Source of the DNA: Heterohyrax brucei
Lineage: Eukaryota > Chordata > Mammalia > Hyracoidea > Procaviidae
Reading direction: 5' to 3'
Assembly (NCBI GenBank): GCA_028571685.1
Contig: CM053146.1
Coordinates: 108,971,431 to 109,035,430, forward strand
Length of the DNA: 64,000 bases
The notes under the pieces were generated by a model that was not told where the DNA came from, searched no databases, and saw only the letters and a program-made list of their open reading frames with translations. The stretch's first letter is position 1. Each line of letters begins with the position of its first letter. Both the position numbers and the translations under genes were made by a program. Below, in pieces: positions 32,950 through 44,650 of this stretch.

Positions 32950-34904
32950 CAAATGTGTGAAGATGGTGTACACAAGAGGGCTTTGCACATGGGGCATCAG
33001 CATTCTTGTAGAGTTTTACAAGGATGTGGGCTTCAACTATTCCCTGATAGTTATCACGCCTAACCCTTGCTGGGTAGCACTCAGAATACAGGAGAAATTG
33101 TGGCTGCAGGAAAATGCTCAATGGCTAGCATCTGTCAAGGAAGGGTAAGGAAGGAGTAAAAAGAGCAGGCGGGTGAAATCTGAAGTGGATTCCTTGAGAC
33201 TCTAGACCCTAAACAGATCCTCTAAAGCCCCAGCCTGTACAGATCTTGGCCTTCTTTCTGAAACCAGCAAGTCTCAGCAGAAGCTCGGCCTTTGACGTCT
33301 TTCTTCCAGCATTTGAATGGTTTCTCACTCTCCCAAGTAAGTCATCCGCTCTTTCCAAACCTCACAGAAGCCACAAAGTATAAAATGATCTGATGCAAAC
33401 ACCACACGTGCATGCTTTTCATGGACTGTAGGAAGCCACAGAGGCAGAACGGTTCAGACCGAGGGACCATGACAAAGTGTGCTGCCTGCTGAAGTTGTGC
33501 TGCTAGCGCTCAAAAGCTCTCCACTACGCTGATTCAAAAACCCCCATCGCATCATCTCCTTCAACTCTCAGGAAGGGCAGAGACATGATTAGGTAACAGT
33601 CTCTGAACAGCTACTTGCTGGCATTACATATTTATTAATCAGACTTTTTAATGTGTACATATTTTTGAGGCACTCAGAAATGTTAAAATGCTTGTGGGTT
33701 AGAGGATAGCTGAGCATACTAATTTTCCACAGCTGCGAACTTGGTTCTATTACACACCTCAGTATCGGAGCATCAATACATGCCAGCAAGGAGTTTGCAA
33801 GCTTTTAATTTGCCCTTTAATTTTTAATCCATGTGGTTTTTAAGAAAGAAATTTAATATATTGATTTGAAATTTGGTTCAATGAAAAATCAGCTCCCTCT
33901 GGGTGGAGGCTTTAAATTAATCATCAGTGCATTCATTGAATCGCTGCTGAAAGCCCCGATCTCTGCTACATGAGAGGTAGCGCTTCATTAGCAGCCCTTG
34001 TGCAAAGATAGGAAAAGATTCTCGTGCACAGCAGACATGTGAAATGCTTCCACAATGAAATGAACTTTTCTGAAGGTTTTTGAATTGGATATGTATATTT
34101 ACATAAGGAGCAAAATAAACAATAAGGGTATTTTGAAAGAAAGAAGAAAGGCTGAATAAGACAGGCAAACCTGTTGGCCTTGACCACCACTGCCCTTATC
34201 CTATTTGGGTAGTTCTTTCTTGCTACATGTCTCTTGAAGATCCTTTATTTTTATGCCATAAGTGAGAAACAAAATATCTTTATCAAGCAGTTTAGATGGT
34301 TTTTAGAAGCCAATTGCACATTTCATAAGCAACTTGTGAAAGTCATATGACACTGCCTTAAAACCAATTCGTTTTTCAACAGATGTGTATCGCTTGTCTT
34401 CAGTGTAGTATTAAATAAAGTAATACAAGTAAAGTACACATGAGAGCTAACTGCTCAGTGTTAACTACATGATGAAGATTGTCACCATGATGACAATTGT
34501 CCAAGCAATGTGCTAGTTGCAAGAAATATACTTGTGAACATGAAGCACCCAGCCGCTGTTCTTGAGTTCCTTCCTTTCTAAATAGGCCAGACAGAGAATA
34601 CGCAAAAAATGAGAAAGTTCAATAGGTGCTATGAAGGAAAAACATCCAGGAGTTTTGGTAGAAAAACTGGAAAAGTAATTTTTAACGGTACTGATCTCAT
34701 GTAAAGATTTGAACCAATAGAACTGAACTTATTTCCTTTTCTAAAATGATACTATGTTGATTTTTAGTATCATTTGCAACAAAATCTCTTAATGTAAGTC
34801 TTCCGGATCATCTGCATAATTGTCTAAAGAATACCAGGTAATCTCCCCTTTCTTCTGTTCCTTGCTACCACTTGTTTCTCAATTTGTCCTACTGTGGCAT
34901 TGGT
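32950..34904. other. Long unique stretch, possible conserved non-coding DNA
   Basis: No repeat or gene is recognised over nearly 2 kb, unusual for this window. From about 33600 to 34180 the sequence is complex and rich in TAAT/ATTA cores (for example AATTAATCATCAG near 33915). Confidence 0.4.
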
Positions 34905-35325
34905 CCTGCTGTGCCATTGCATGTTACTGTGATGCTAAAAGCTATGTTAGGCACTATTTCAAATGCCAGCAGGGTCACCCAGGGTAGACAGATTTCAACA
35001 AAGCTTCCAGACTAGTACAGACTGAGAAGGAATTTCTGGCAAACTACTTTCAAAAATTCGCCAACGAAAACCTTGTGGACCACGATAGACTATTGTCCGT
35101 CATACTTATTTCGGACCCATGATCAGGAGCAGTCAGTAACTGGATGAGGGCATCGTGTCTGGGGAAATTTAAGGCCAGTGAGGACCAGGAAGGCCTTTGG
35201 AGAGATGGACTGTCAGGATAGCACAATGATGCACTCAGACAGGATCACAAATGTGATGCAGGACGAGCGCTGTTTCGCTGTTTGTGCCTGAGGTGGCCCT
35301 AAGTTGGAGTTCACGCAGTGCTAGC
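34905..35325 (+). mobile_element. RTE-derived short element
   Basis: The 5' part (GCTAAAAGCTATGTTAGGCA, ACTATTTCAAATGCCAGCAG, GGGTCACCCAGGGTAGACAG) is the start of the RTE LINE at 36668. The 3' part (ATGCAGGACGAGCGCTGTTT, CTAAGTTGGAGTTCACGCAG) is like the RTE 3' end. The coding region between is missing. Confidence 0.65.
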
Positions 35326-35519
35326 GCTCCGTCCTCCACTTGAGCTGCATGTGGTTGCATCTGGAGTCATTAACTTTATACACCAGGAGCAGAATGCATT
35401 CTACAGGATCGTCTTCGTGGGAGAAGGGAAGCACGTGGCAAGAATCGTTCATCACCCAGACAAAAAACAGAGATCGGAAAGAATAAATCATAGGGCAAAT
35501 CTGTCATTCTAATTCCTCC

Positions 35520-36194
35520 CTAAAATCAGTCATTCAATTTGCTTTTCCCTTTTTCTTTTTTTCTCAGTGTAATCCAATTACTAATTCGTCTAGAAGAAAT
35601 CCTAACAAAGTAAAAGTACCGGTTGAAAGTGAAAGGAAATTAGACTTAAAAGTATAAATCTCAAAGCCTACTTTTTTTTCTGTTTCTTTGCAATCGTGTT
35701 TTTGCATAATTTAATTGGTTCATTTCTCAATTTTTTGTCATTTCTCTCTTGTTTCTTCGCCGAGAGGCAGACCACTGTACTCCCTGCCGTTGTTTTAGCC
35801 TCTTTCAAAGGCCTCATTACGTGTACCTTGTATAAGAAATATCAGAATCCATAATCCTTACCTTCAACTGAGTTAAATATAATTGGACTTAAAACAACCA
35901 ATTATATCTTCAATTCAGCTGGTATGTAAGGTGAAAAATGCAATTTTTCTAACTCCATAAAATGTTTTTAAAGGAATTTTATAATTGTTCATATCGACTG
36001 CCAAACACGTCTCCCACTGCCTCTCCTCCTTGCCCTGAAGATTTCTGCCAGTGTGTTACTCACCATTCCCCGAACACACGCTAGTGGTGCTTTTGTTCCT
36101 TTTCTCCCCTGGAGGGAACGTCTTTCTCCCTTCCCCATGGTTTCACTTCTGCCATCCTACTCATGCTTGCAAACCCAAGTTCAAATGTTTGTCA
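35520..36194. other. Unique AT-rich stretch
   Basis: No repeat identified in 35520-36000. It contains a perfect 10-bp inverted repeat (35877-35886 with 35898-35907) that holds CCAAT on the plus strand and its complement on the other side. Confidence 0.4.
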
Positions 36195-36590
36195 CTCTTC
36201 TTGTTGTTTGTTGCCTTCCAATCAACTCCAACTCATAGTAACTCTACATACAACAGAGTGAAACATTTCTTTGTCCTGTGGCATCTTCAGGATCATTGCT
36301 AGGCTGAGTCCATTGCAGTAGACTCTGTATTTAGAGTGACTCCCAACTTAGGGGGCGCATTTTCCAGCTCTTTGTCAGACAGTATTCATTTGCGGTCCAC
36401 AGGATTTTTGTTGGCTAATTTTTAGAACTCAATTTCCAGGTCTTTCTTCCTAGTCTGTCTTAGTCTGGAAGCTCCGTTGAAATCTGTCCATTGTGGATTA
36501 CTCTGATGATATTTGAAATACTTACAGCATAGCTTCCAGCATCATGGCAACACAAAGGCCACCACATAATACAACAAACTGTCAGATGAG
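36195..36590 (-). mobile_element. RTE-derived short element, minus
   Basis: On the plus strand the RTE tail complement comes first (TCCAACTCATAGTAACTCTA, ACAACAGAGTGAAACATTTC), and the 5'-end complement follows (TAGTCTGTCTTAGTCTGGAA, CATAGCTTCCAGCATCATGG). As in the 34905 copy, the protein-coding middle is absent. Confidence 0.7.
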
Positions 36591-37639
36591 TGAGGAATTC
36601 AGATGCTACCTCCTTCTTAAAATCTGTCCCACCACAGAATTATTCCTTCCGATTTCTCCTATCCTCTATGTGTCTGGAAGTTTCTTATGCTATGGAAACT
36701 TGAATGTTGCAGTGATACTGGAAACTATGCCACTGGAATTCAAATACCAGCGGGATCACCCATGGTGAACAGGTTTCAGCTGAGCTTCCAGACTAAGACA
36801 GACTAGGAAGAAGGACCTGGAGGTCTACTTCTGAAAACAATTAGCCAGTGAAAACCTTCTGAAGAGCAATGGAACATTATCTGATGTAGTTCTGGAAGAT
36901 GAGTACCTCAGATTGGAAGGTACTCAAAAGATGACTGAGGAAGAGCAGCCTCATTAAAGTAGAGTTGACCTTAGTGATGTGGATGGAGTCAAGCTTTCAG
37001 GATCTTCATTCACTGATGTGACTTGACTCAAAATGAGAAAAAAAAGAGCTGCAAACATCCATTAATAATAGAAATGTGGAATGTATGAAGTCTGAATTTA
37101 GTAAAATTAGAAGTAATCAAAAATGAAATGGAATGCATAAACATAACACAAGAACATCAGTGAGCTGAAAGGGTCTCATATTGGCCATTTTGAATTAGCC
37201 AGTCATGAGAATTTACTACGCCAGGGATGAGAATTTTAAGAGGAATGATGTTGTGTTCATCATCAAAAAGAATATTTCAAAATCTGTCCTTAAGTACAAT
37301 GTCTCAGTGGCAGGATTATATTCACTCACCTACAAGGAAGACCAATTATATGATCATTACTCAAAGTTATACACCAACCACTGAGGCCAAAGATGAAGAA
37401 ATTGAAAACTGTTACCAACTTCTGCAGTCTGAAATTGATCAAACATGTAATCAAGATTTATTGGTATTTACTGGCAATTGGAGTGTGAAAGTTGAAAGCA
37501 AATAAGAGAGATTGATAGTTGGACAGTATGGCCTTGGTGATAGAACCATGCTGGAGACCCTACGATAGAATTTTGCAAGATGAACAACTTCTTCATTGTA
37601 AATACTTTTTTCTACCAACATAAACAATGAATATATGAG

Positions 37640-38178
37640 GACTGCTAATTAAGTTCACTAACTCATCCTAGAAAAAGTACTGTATACCTCATTGCTGAAT
37701 ATCACTACAGTCCCCTTCGAAGTACTTCCCTTGGGAAGCTGTGCACTGATGATAGTGCCTTGTCCACTTTTCAAAGCAATTTTGAAACTCTATTTCTGGA
37801 ACGGCCATTAATGTTGTTTTAGTATTACCCTTAATGTCCTGAATGTCACCAAAATGTTTTCCTTCCTTTGTCTTCAGGTAAAGAAAAAAGTCACTGTGGG
37901 CCAGATCAGATGAGTAGAGAGGGTGTTCTAGCACAGTTATTTGTTTGCTGGCTAAAAACTCACTCACAGACAACTATGCAATTAAGTTCACAAACTTGCC
38001 GTCATGCCACTGTATGCAATGGCCATTCCAGAAAGAATTCCAAAATTGCTTTGAAGGATAGACAAGATGCTAGTGTCAGTTTCCTAAGGGAAGTACTTTA
38101 AAGATGACCATAGTGATATTCAACAATGAGGTACGTGGCATTTATAGAACAATTAAGTTTACAGAGTTGATTGTTGGG
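37640..38178. mobile_element. Mariner-type DNA transposon composite, inverted pieces
   Basis: It interrupts the RTE, which resumes near 38185. On the left (37689-37973, minus) is the C-terminal part of a mariner transposase: a HP-Y-S-x-DLA-x-SDFF motif, then FQNCFEKW, then QGKYFEGD. On the right (about 38015-38130, plus) the same C-terminal portion recurs in the opposite direction. An AATTAAGTT(C/T)AC motif, similar to an end repeat, occurs three times in the same direction at 37647, 37980 and 38151. The arrangement is not a simple single insertion. Confidence 0.8.
37689..37973 (-). pseudogene. Mariner transposase C-terminal remnant
   Basis: The 94-codon frame contains the segment around the third catalytic Asp of the DD(34)D class (S-x-DLA-x-SDFF near residues 22-30). 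The N-terminal helix-turn-helix and the first two catalytic Asp residues are absent, so it is inactive. Confidence 0.8.
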
Positions 38179-40392
38179 TCTTGTACACATGTACCTCACC
38201 AGATGGAATACATGGGACTCAGGTCAACTACATTGTGGAAACCAACAATGGTAAAGCTCAGAATGATGAGTCAGAACAAGGTCAGAAGCTGACTGTTAAA
38301 GAGACAATCAACTGGTCATGTGGAAGTTCAACTAATTTTAAAAATTAGAACAAGTCCACAACAACCAACGTGCAACTTTCGATTTAGAGATCATTTGAAC
38401 AATAGATTTGACTCACTGAACATTAAGGACAGGAGAGCATGTCAGTTGTCGAATGGCATCAAGGACATCATGTGTGAAGAAAGCAAGAGGTCTTTAAAGG
38501 GACAGGAAAGTAGGAAAAGACAAAATGGATGTCACAATGGACTCTGAAACATGCTCTTGGACATACAGTAACTGAAGTTGAATGGACGAAATGATGAAGT
38601 AAAACAGCAGAACAGAAAATTTCATAAGGGCAGCTCAAGAAGACAAAGCAGTGTAACGAAACATGCCAAGACCTGGAGACATAAAACCAAAAGGGAAGAA
38701 CATACTCAGAATTTCTCCAGCTGAAAGAACTGAAGAGAAAACTCAAGTCTCCAGTCCACACTGAAGGGCTCTGTAGCCAAAATAGTAAATAGTGAAAGAC
38801 AAATCAAAAAGAATATGAAAGGAGTACACAGTTACGATTAAGAACCAACGACACTGAAGGAAGAAGTCCCAGCTCTAGTGAAGGCATTGGTGAAAAACAA
38901 GGCTACAGGAACTGACGGAATACCAATTGAGATATTTCAATAAATGCAGTGCCGGAAGCGCTCGCTTGTCTATGCCAAGAAATTTGGGGGCCAGCTACTT
39001 GATCAACTGATTGGAAGAGATCCATATTGGTACACAATTCTAAAGAAAGATGATCCTTCAGAATGTCGAAATTATGAAACAACATCATTAATGTCACACA
39101 CAACTTAAATTTTGCTGAAGATCATTCAAAAGCAGTTGAACAATACATTGACAGGGAGCTGCCAGAAATTCAAGCCAGAAAGTATATCATCACTGATGTC
39201 AGATGAATCTCAGCTGAAAGCAGAGACTATCAGAAAGATGTTTACCTGTGTTTTGTGGACTATGCAAAGGCATTTGACTGTGTGAATCATAACAAATTAT
39301 ATATAATATTGTGGAGAAGGTGAATTCCAGAACACTTCGTTGTGCTTGTGAGGAACCCACACTTAGATCAAGAAACAGTTGTTCAAATAGAGTAAGGGGA
39401 TACCACTGGGTTTAAAGCCAGAAAAGATGTGCGTCAGAGTTAAATTGTTTCACCATATTTATTCAGTCTGTATGCTAAGCAAATAGTCTGAGAAACCAGA
39501 CCATACGAAGAAGAATGCAGCCTCAGGACTGAAGGAAGACTCATTAACAACCTATAATATGCAAATCACACAACCTTGCTTGCTGAAAGAGAACTTGAAG
39601 CACTTACTGAGGAAGAGCAGAGACTACAGCCTTCAGTATGAATTACCCCTCAACATAAAGGAGGCAAAAATTCTCACACCTGGACCAATAAGCAACGTCA
39701 TGATTAACAGAATAAGCACTGACTGTTTCAAGGGCCTTAGTTTACTTGGATCCCCCACCAACGCCCATGGGAAGCAGCAGTGAAGAAATCCAATGATGCA
39801 CTGGGTAAATGCGCTGCGGTAGCCCTCTTTAAGTAGTTAAGAAGCAGAGATGTCTCTCTGAGGATCGACGTGTGTCCGATGTAAGCCATGGTGTTTTCGT
39901 CACCTCATACGCATGTAAAAGCTGGACAATTGTAGGAAAGACTGAAGAACTGACACCTTTGAATGTAGTGTTGACAAAGGATACTGAATATACCCAAGAC
40001 TGCCAAAAGAATGAGTAAATCTGTTTTGGAAGAAATATAGACAGAATGCTCAGGGAGGATGGTGAGACTTCATCACATATACTGTAGACATTATCCGGAG
40101 GGCCTAGTCTCTGAAAAAGGGCATTATGCTTGGAGGACCCGCGATGAGATGAGTGAACACAGTGGCTGCAACAATGGGCACTAACGTGACAATGGTCACG
40201 AGACTGGCACAGGAGTGGGCAGTGCTTTGTTCTATTGTACATACGGTCACTACGTGTCAGAACTGACACACTGGCACTCAACAACAATTTTTTCCTGTAA
40301 CACCTACCATCTGTTTTCACATTGTGCCTGATTTTACAGATATTTTTGGTCTCCTCTTAAAATGCATTTTAGATCCCTCTAACCCTTCACCC

Positions 40393-40597
40393 CAAAACCC
40401 ATGGTGACACAGCGGTTAATCACTCAGCTGCTAATTGAAAAGTCAGTGATTCAAACCTACCAGCAGCTCCACAGAAGAAAAGACTCACTGACCTGCTTCT
40501 GTAAAGCTTACAGCCTAGAAAACCCTATGGGGTAGTTCGACTGTGTCATGTGAGGTCACTCTGAGTTGAAATCAACTCACTGGCACTTAACAACAGC
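40393..40597 (+). mobile_element. AfroSINE, long form, full length
   Basis: Head ACCCATGGTGACACAGCGGT, insert CTGACCTGCTTCTGTAAAGC, body AAACCCTATGGGGTAGTTCG, end CTGGCACTTAACAACAG. It lies 100 bp after the RTE end and shows the shared tail clearly. Confidence 0.88.
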
Positions 40598-41033
40598 CTC
40601 TATTTCGACTATTCTATGACTTTTTAATGAATGCATAATCAAACAGTCTGCATACCATATGCATACCGGTTATCTTATGTTCAGAATTGTTATGAGGGGA
40701 GAATTTTTTTTGTCCACAAAAGCAATTAATAATAAGACTTTTTTTCTGCCTACATGTATAGGAAAATAGAAAGCCTGGTACAGAGAAAGAAGCTCATCTT
40801 TTTTTTAAGCTTTTTTTTTTTCTTGCAGCAATCCCGTGTCTACAAAACTATTGTCCTCTGATCTTTGCAACAAACGCATGATGTGCTCTGGTAAACACTG
40901 CTGTCTGATGCAAACCTTTCCTAATGTAGTCAGTGTCCTGGCCAGGGAATTTACATTAAGAAGGCACCCTTTGGGGAATGGTATTATTTAAGTGATAAAA
41001 CTAGGAGTTGGAATCTTGTATCAGCACTTAACC

Positions 41034-41433
41034 AGTGAAAGCTGGGCAATGGATAAGGAATACCAAGGGAGAATTGATACCTTTGAATTACGGTGTTAAA
41101 GAAGAATATATTGAGTATCCCATGGACTTCCAGAAGAAGGAACAAATCTGTGTTGGAAGAAGTATGGCCAATATGCTCCTTCACAGGAAGGGTGACAAGA
41201 CTTTGTCTTCACATACTTTGGACAAGTTATCAGGAGGGACCAGGCCCTGAAGAAGGACATCATGCTTTGTAAAGTCGAGGATCAGCAAAAGAGAAGACCC
41301 TGAATAGGCTGGACTGACACAGTGAGTGCCAAAGTGAGTTCAAGCATGACAATTGTGAGGATGGCGGGGGACCAGGCGACATTTCATTCTCTAGCATATA
41401 GGGTTGAATAACACTTAACAACAACTACTCAGT
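41034..41433 (+). mobile_element. RTE LINE 3' end, 5'-truncated copy
   Basis: It begins GTGAAAGCTGGGCAATGGAT, inside the former C-terminal coding region, and ends ACACTTAACAACAACTAC. It matches 39905-40293 of the longer RTE. Residual frame 41035-41250 includes a stop-free piece of that C-terminus. Confidence 0.85.
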
Positions 41434-42754
41434 TGTTTCAGAAAAGCAGTCCTTTCTACCTCTTTAATTATTTAGGGTAATTTTGACTTCTGTACATTGG
41501 GATGGTAAGTTTTTTTAAATTAATTCCAATTCAAGAAGGAATCTTTTAGAGATTGCCTAGCCCACATGGACCTGCAGTCTCCAACATGGAACAATGAAGA
41601 CATTTGAGTCATGAAATCAAAGAATATTCCTCTGCCTCCCTAAAAGCTGGAAGAAACTTTTAGCACATCTACCACAAAGTAAATAAATTTTAGAATACTT
41701 TCTCAGTTGAGTGAATCTAAAAACAGAACAGAACATTCGATTTTTACACGTGTTGGGCTGATTACCAAACTAAATTAGCTGTATCACGAAGGCATTTTCC
41801 TTTACGAACCTGTTGAAGAGAGATGCCCCGTTACAGAAACATTTGCAATAAGCCGTGAGCTTTCACCCACCTTTTCAGACTCTTCCAACCCACCAAGCGG
41901 GAATTGATAAGATTACCTCCACTTCTGAAAATTAAATTTTCAGATGAGCCCAGGATATGCTCTCACTAATGGACCCAGGGGCTATTCTGGTTCTTCTCCC
42001 TCAACCTGTGCCTCAAGACAAAGCTAGGCCATGTCACCCACTATCTTCACAGAAGTGGCCCGCAGCAGGGTTAAGGTTGCCCCATGACACCTCAGGAGCT
42101 GCAAACATTTTTTCCACTAAACTTGAGACTATACAACATCCCAAAATAACTAGACAGGCCAGGTTTGGATCTAGGAAACTTTTTAGCACAGAAATATTTA
42201 ATAATGGAAACACTGATCCAAAATTTCCTACAGAGACCTGTGCTTTGGAAATGGTTTTATTTATACATAGCAACAGAAATACTGTTTCTGAAATGGTTAT
42301 GTGAGGCCCTGTATTTAATCATTTTATGACTTCTGGAAAAATTATTTGAACTGGTAAAATCAAAGGCTCTTCTGTTTTTCCTGAACAACCACCTCTGCAA
42401 GCGTAACCAAGACTACACACGCCTGGCGAAACAGCCCGTTCTCCTTATGATTTGATGCTTCATTGATAATTTTTTTCTCCAGAAAAATTTCATTGCATTT
42501 TATTCTGTTTGGTTTTCCAGAGACCATCCTATTTTTAAGCAGGCAAAAATGGTGTTGAATATTTTTTGTGTCATTTAATGCTTAACAATGTTGTGCAGAA
42601 TTGTCTTTATACTTCTTGAAAAGAATGCCACAATTCTCCAAGTCCCAAGAAATTTGAATTCCCTGAAAATCTTGCAAAATGTTTAGATCTCATTAAATCT
42701 GTAGAGAGAGGGGGGAGTCTTTTTAATCAGCAGAACATGTACTACTGTCTTCTA
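41434..42754. other. Unclassified, partly unique
   Basis: No gene. AT-rich and complex from about 42320 to 42720, without repeats I can name; the frame at 41957-42304 has no domain and a mirrored frame on the other strand. Confidence 0.4.
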
Positions 42755-43115
42755 TATGTTGTTGGCTTTCTAAACAGACTATTTCTTAGAGCAGTTTTGG
42801 GTTTACAGAAAAATTGCACAGAAACCACGGAGGGTTCCCATATATTCCCCTCTCCCTTGCACGTAGTTTCTTCTATTATTAACACCTTGCATTATCATGA
42901 TAAATATGCTACTATTGATGAACTAATATTTATACATTACTATTCACCAAAGTTCATGGCTTGCATGAGGGTTCACTCTCTGTTGCATAGCCCTATGGAT
43001 TTTCACAAATCCACGGTAACGTCACCCGTGCACCGTGACAACATCATACCCGCCCTTTTCTCCGCCTGTTCGTCCCTCTCCCTCTCCCCCCGCCACTGTA
43101 TATTTCCTTTCCTAA
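42755..43115. mobile_element. Old L1-type repeat segment
   Basis: AGAGCAGTTTTGGGTTTACA, GAAAAATTGCACAGAAACCA, TCCCATATATTCCCCTCTCC and CAAAGTTCATGGCTTGCATG agree in order with a common old L1-associated sequence. I am not sure of its strand. Confidence 0.5.
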
Positions 43116-43397
43116 CGCTCCCTTAATTGACACAAATGTCACCTCTTCTATCACTATTCCATTGGTGGACAAACCACACACAAAAAAACCTAGGTGCGTG
43201 CCTAGATGTTGCACAGATGGCAGCAGCTTGAAGTCAAACCAGGGGAAGCAGTCAGAGATTCTCATGTGTTGGATCCTGATTATATTTCTGCACTGGAACA
43301 CAGCTGTCAACAAGGCCCAGCTCTTAACAAGCTCAGGGGAGAAACAAATGTGAACCTCTAAATTGCAGAATTGAGGTCCCGGCTCTGCTACCCGTGG

Positions 43398-43603
43398 TGC
43401 TGTCAGGTGCCGTCAAGTTGACTTGAACTCACGGCAGCACCATGCGACACAGTAAAACTGTGCTGTAGGGTTTCCTAGACTGTAATCTTTGTGGGATAAG
43501 TTCACCAGGTCTTTCTCTCGTGGAGCTGCTGGCTGGGACCAAACAGCCAACATTTCCGGTAACCGTTGAGGACATAACCCTTGTGCCACCAGGGGTCCTT
43601 GCT
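43398..43603 (-). mobile_element. AfroSINE, long form
   Basis: Tail complement TGCCGTCAAGTTGACTTGAA, insert TAGACTGTAATCTTTGTGGG and AGGTCTTTCTCTCGTGGAGC, head CCCTTGTGCCACCAGGGG. Confidence 0.85.
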
Positions 43604-43619
43604 ACCCACTGTACGACCT

Positions 43620-44165
43620 TTATTTATTTATTTAAATTGTGCTTTAAGTTAAAGGTTTGACTCCAGTCATACAGAACATCACACACACGTTGTTATGTGA
43701 GTCTAGTGGCTCTCCTTACAATGTGACAGTGCACTTTTCCTCTCCACCCTGTATTTCACAAGTCCATTGAACCAGCTATCGTCACCTTCTGCCTTCTCAT
43801 CTTGCCTCTAGGTAGGTGCTAACCATTTAGTCTCAGGTATCTACTTGAGTCAAGAAGGACATTCTTCACTGTATTGTTTTATGTCTTATAATACCATCCA
43901 ATCTTTGTCTGAAGGGTTGGCTTTGGGAATGATTTTAGTTCTGGGCTAACAGAGTTCAGAGGCCATATCTTCTGGGGACATTCCAGTATGTCAGACCGTC
44001 AAGTCTGGCTATTTTACTAGAGTTCAAGTTCGTCCCTCCACTTTTCCCCTGCTCCTTTAGAAACTCTTCGTTGTGTTCCCTGTCAGGATGGTTGGTCATT
44101 GGTGGCAGCTGGGCACAATTTAGTTCTGGTCTTATGCTGATACCATGGCATAACTTTTAAATAAC
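43620..44165 (-). mobile_element. Family X repeat, minus copy
   Basis: The plus strand reads ATTGTGCTTTAAGTTAAAGG near its start, then TGTTATGTGAGTCTAGTGGC, CTTTGTCTGAAGGGTTGGCT and GTGGCAGCTGGGCACAATTT. The complement shares blocks with 12434-12475 and 57950-57990. It ends at 44165 with a truncated 5' end. Confidence 0.65.
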
Positions 44166-44524
44166 TTCATTTCATTAAACCTTTATTTTTTCATCTATAA
44201 TGATAGGAACACTTAATTCTTGCATCAAGTGATAGAAATTACACGTAGAGACGTTTTGTAAATTAGGAAGCTCCAGAGAAATACAAATAGTACTATAAAA
44301 GAAATAGGGTTAGGCTTTTAAAGTAAACCAACTACAATTCCCTTTAGATCATAAAAAATGTTGTCATAAAATATTTTCTCAATTGCTATTAAGAAATTAC
44401 AACAGCAGCAGGAGGATTTTTCTCTCTATTCTCCTGCCTTTATACAGTTAGGCGTTAGGCACAGAAAGCTAACCTGTGTTCAGACTGTTTGGGCCAAAGA
44501 GTAATGAAAAAAGCAAACTGCTGG
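44166..44524. other. Unclassified sequence
   Basis: AT-rich; nothing recognised. Confidence 0.35.
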
Positions 44525-44650
44525 ACAGTGATCTTGAGCATACCAACAATCATGAAGATGGTGCGGGATCAGAACACATTTTGTTCTGTTACACATAAGG
44601 TCACCGCAAGTGACAAGTGACTCTGTGGCAACCAACAACAGTGACAACTG
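44525..44650 (+). mobile_element. RTE LINE extreme 3' end
   Basis: GGACAGTGATCTTGAGCATA, AATCATGAAGATGGTGCGGG and CTGTTACACATAAGGTCACC, then ACCAACAACA. Matches the last 120 bp of the RTE at 40293. Confidence 0.75.

Larger units (their letters stand above)
36668..40293 (+). mobile_element. RTE/BovB-type LINE, near full length but decayed
   Basis: This is an autonomous-type LINE that once encoded an endonuclease plus reverse transcriptase. A 5' leader (GGTTTCAGCTGAGCTTCCAG near 36770) leads into a decayed frame from about 37070. Its start reads W-N-V-stop-S-L-N, where TGA lies at 37086-37088. The endonuclease part at 37360-37505 keeps the order TPTT-A-K-D-E-E-I-E ... TCNQD ... TGNWS, but the usual acidic TGDWN has become TGNWS. 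After a mariner insertion (37640-38178) the frame continues. The finger/palm region includes FDCVN near 39270-39285. The YADD catalytic box reads YANH at 39558-39569. The 3' end AACTGACACACTGGCACTCA then ACAACAA matches the SINE tails. It cannot make active protein. Confidence 0.9.

Noticed and set aside
39829..40320. 163-codon minus-strand frame
   Set aside because: It is antisense to the RTE 3' coding region and so reflects that element's composition.
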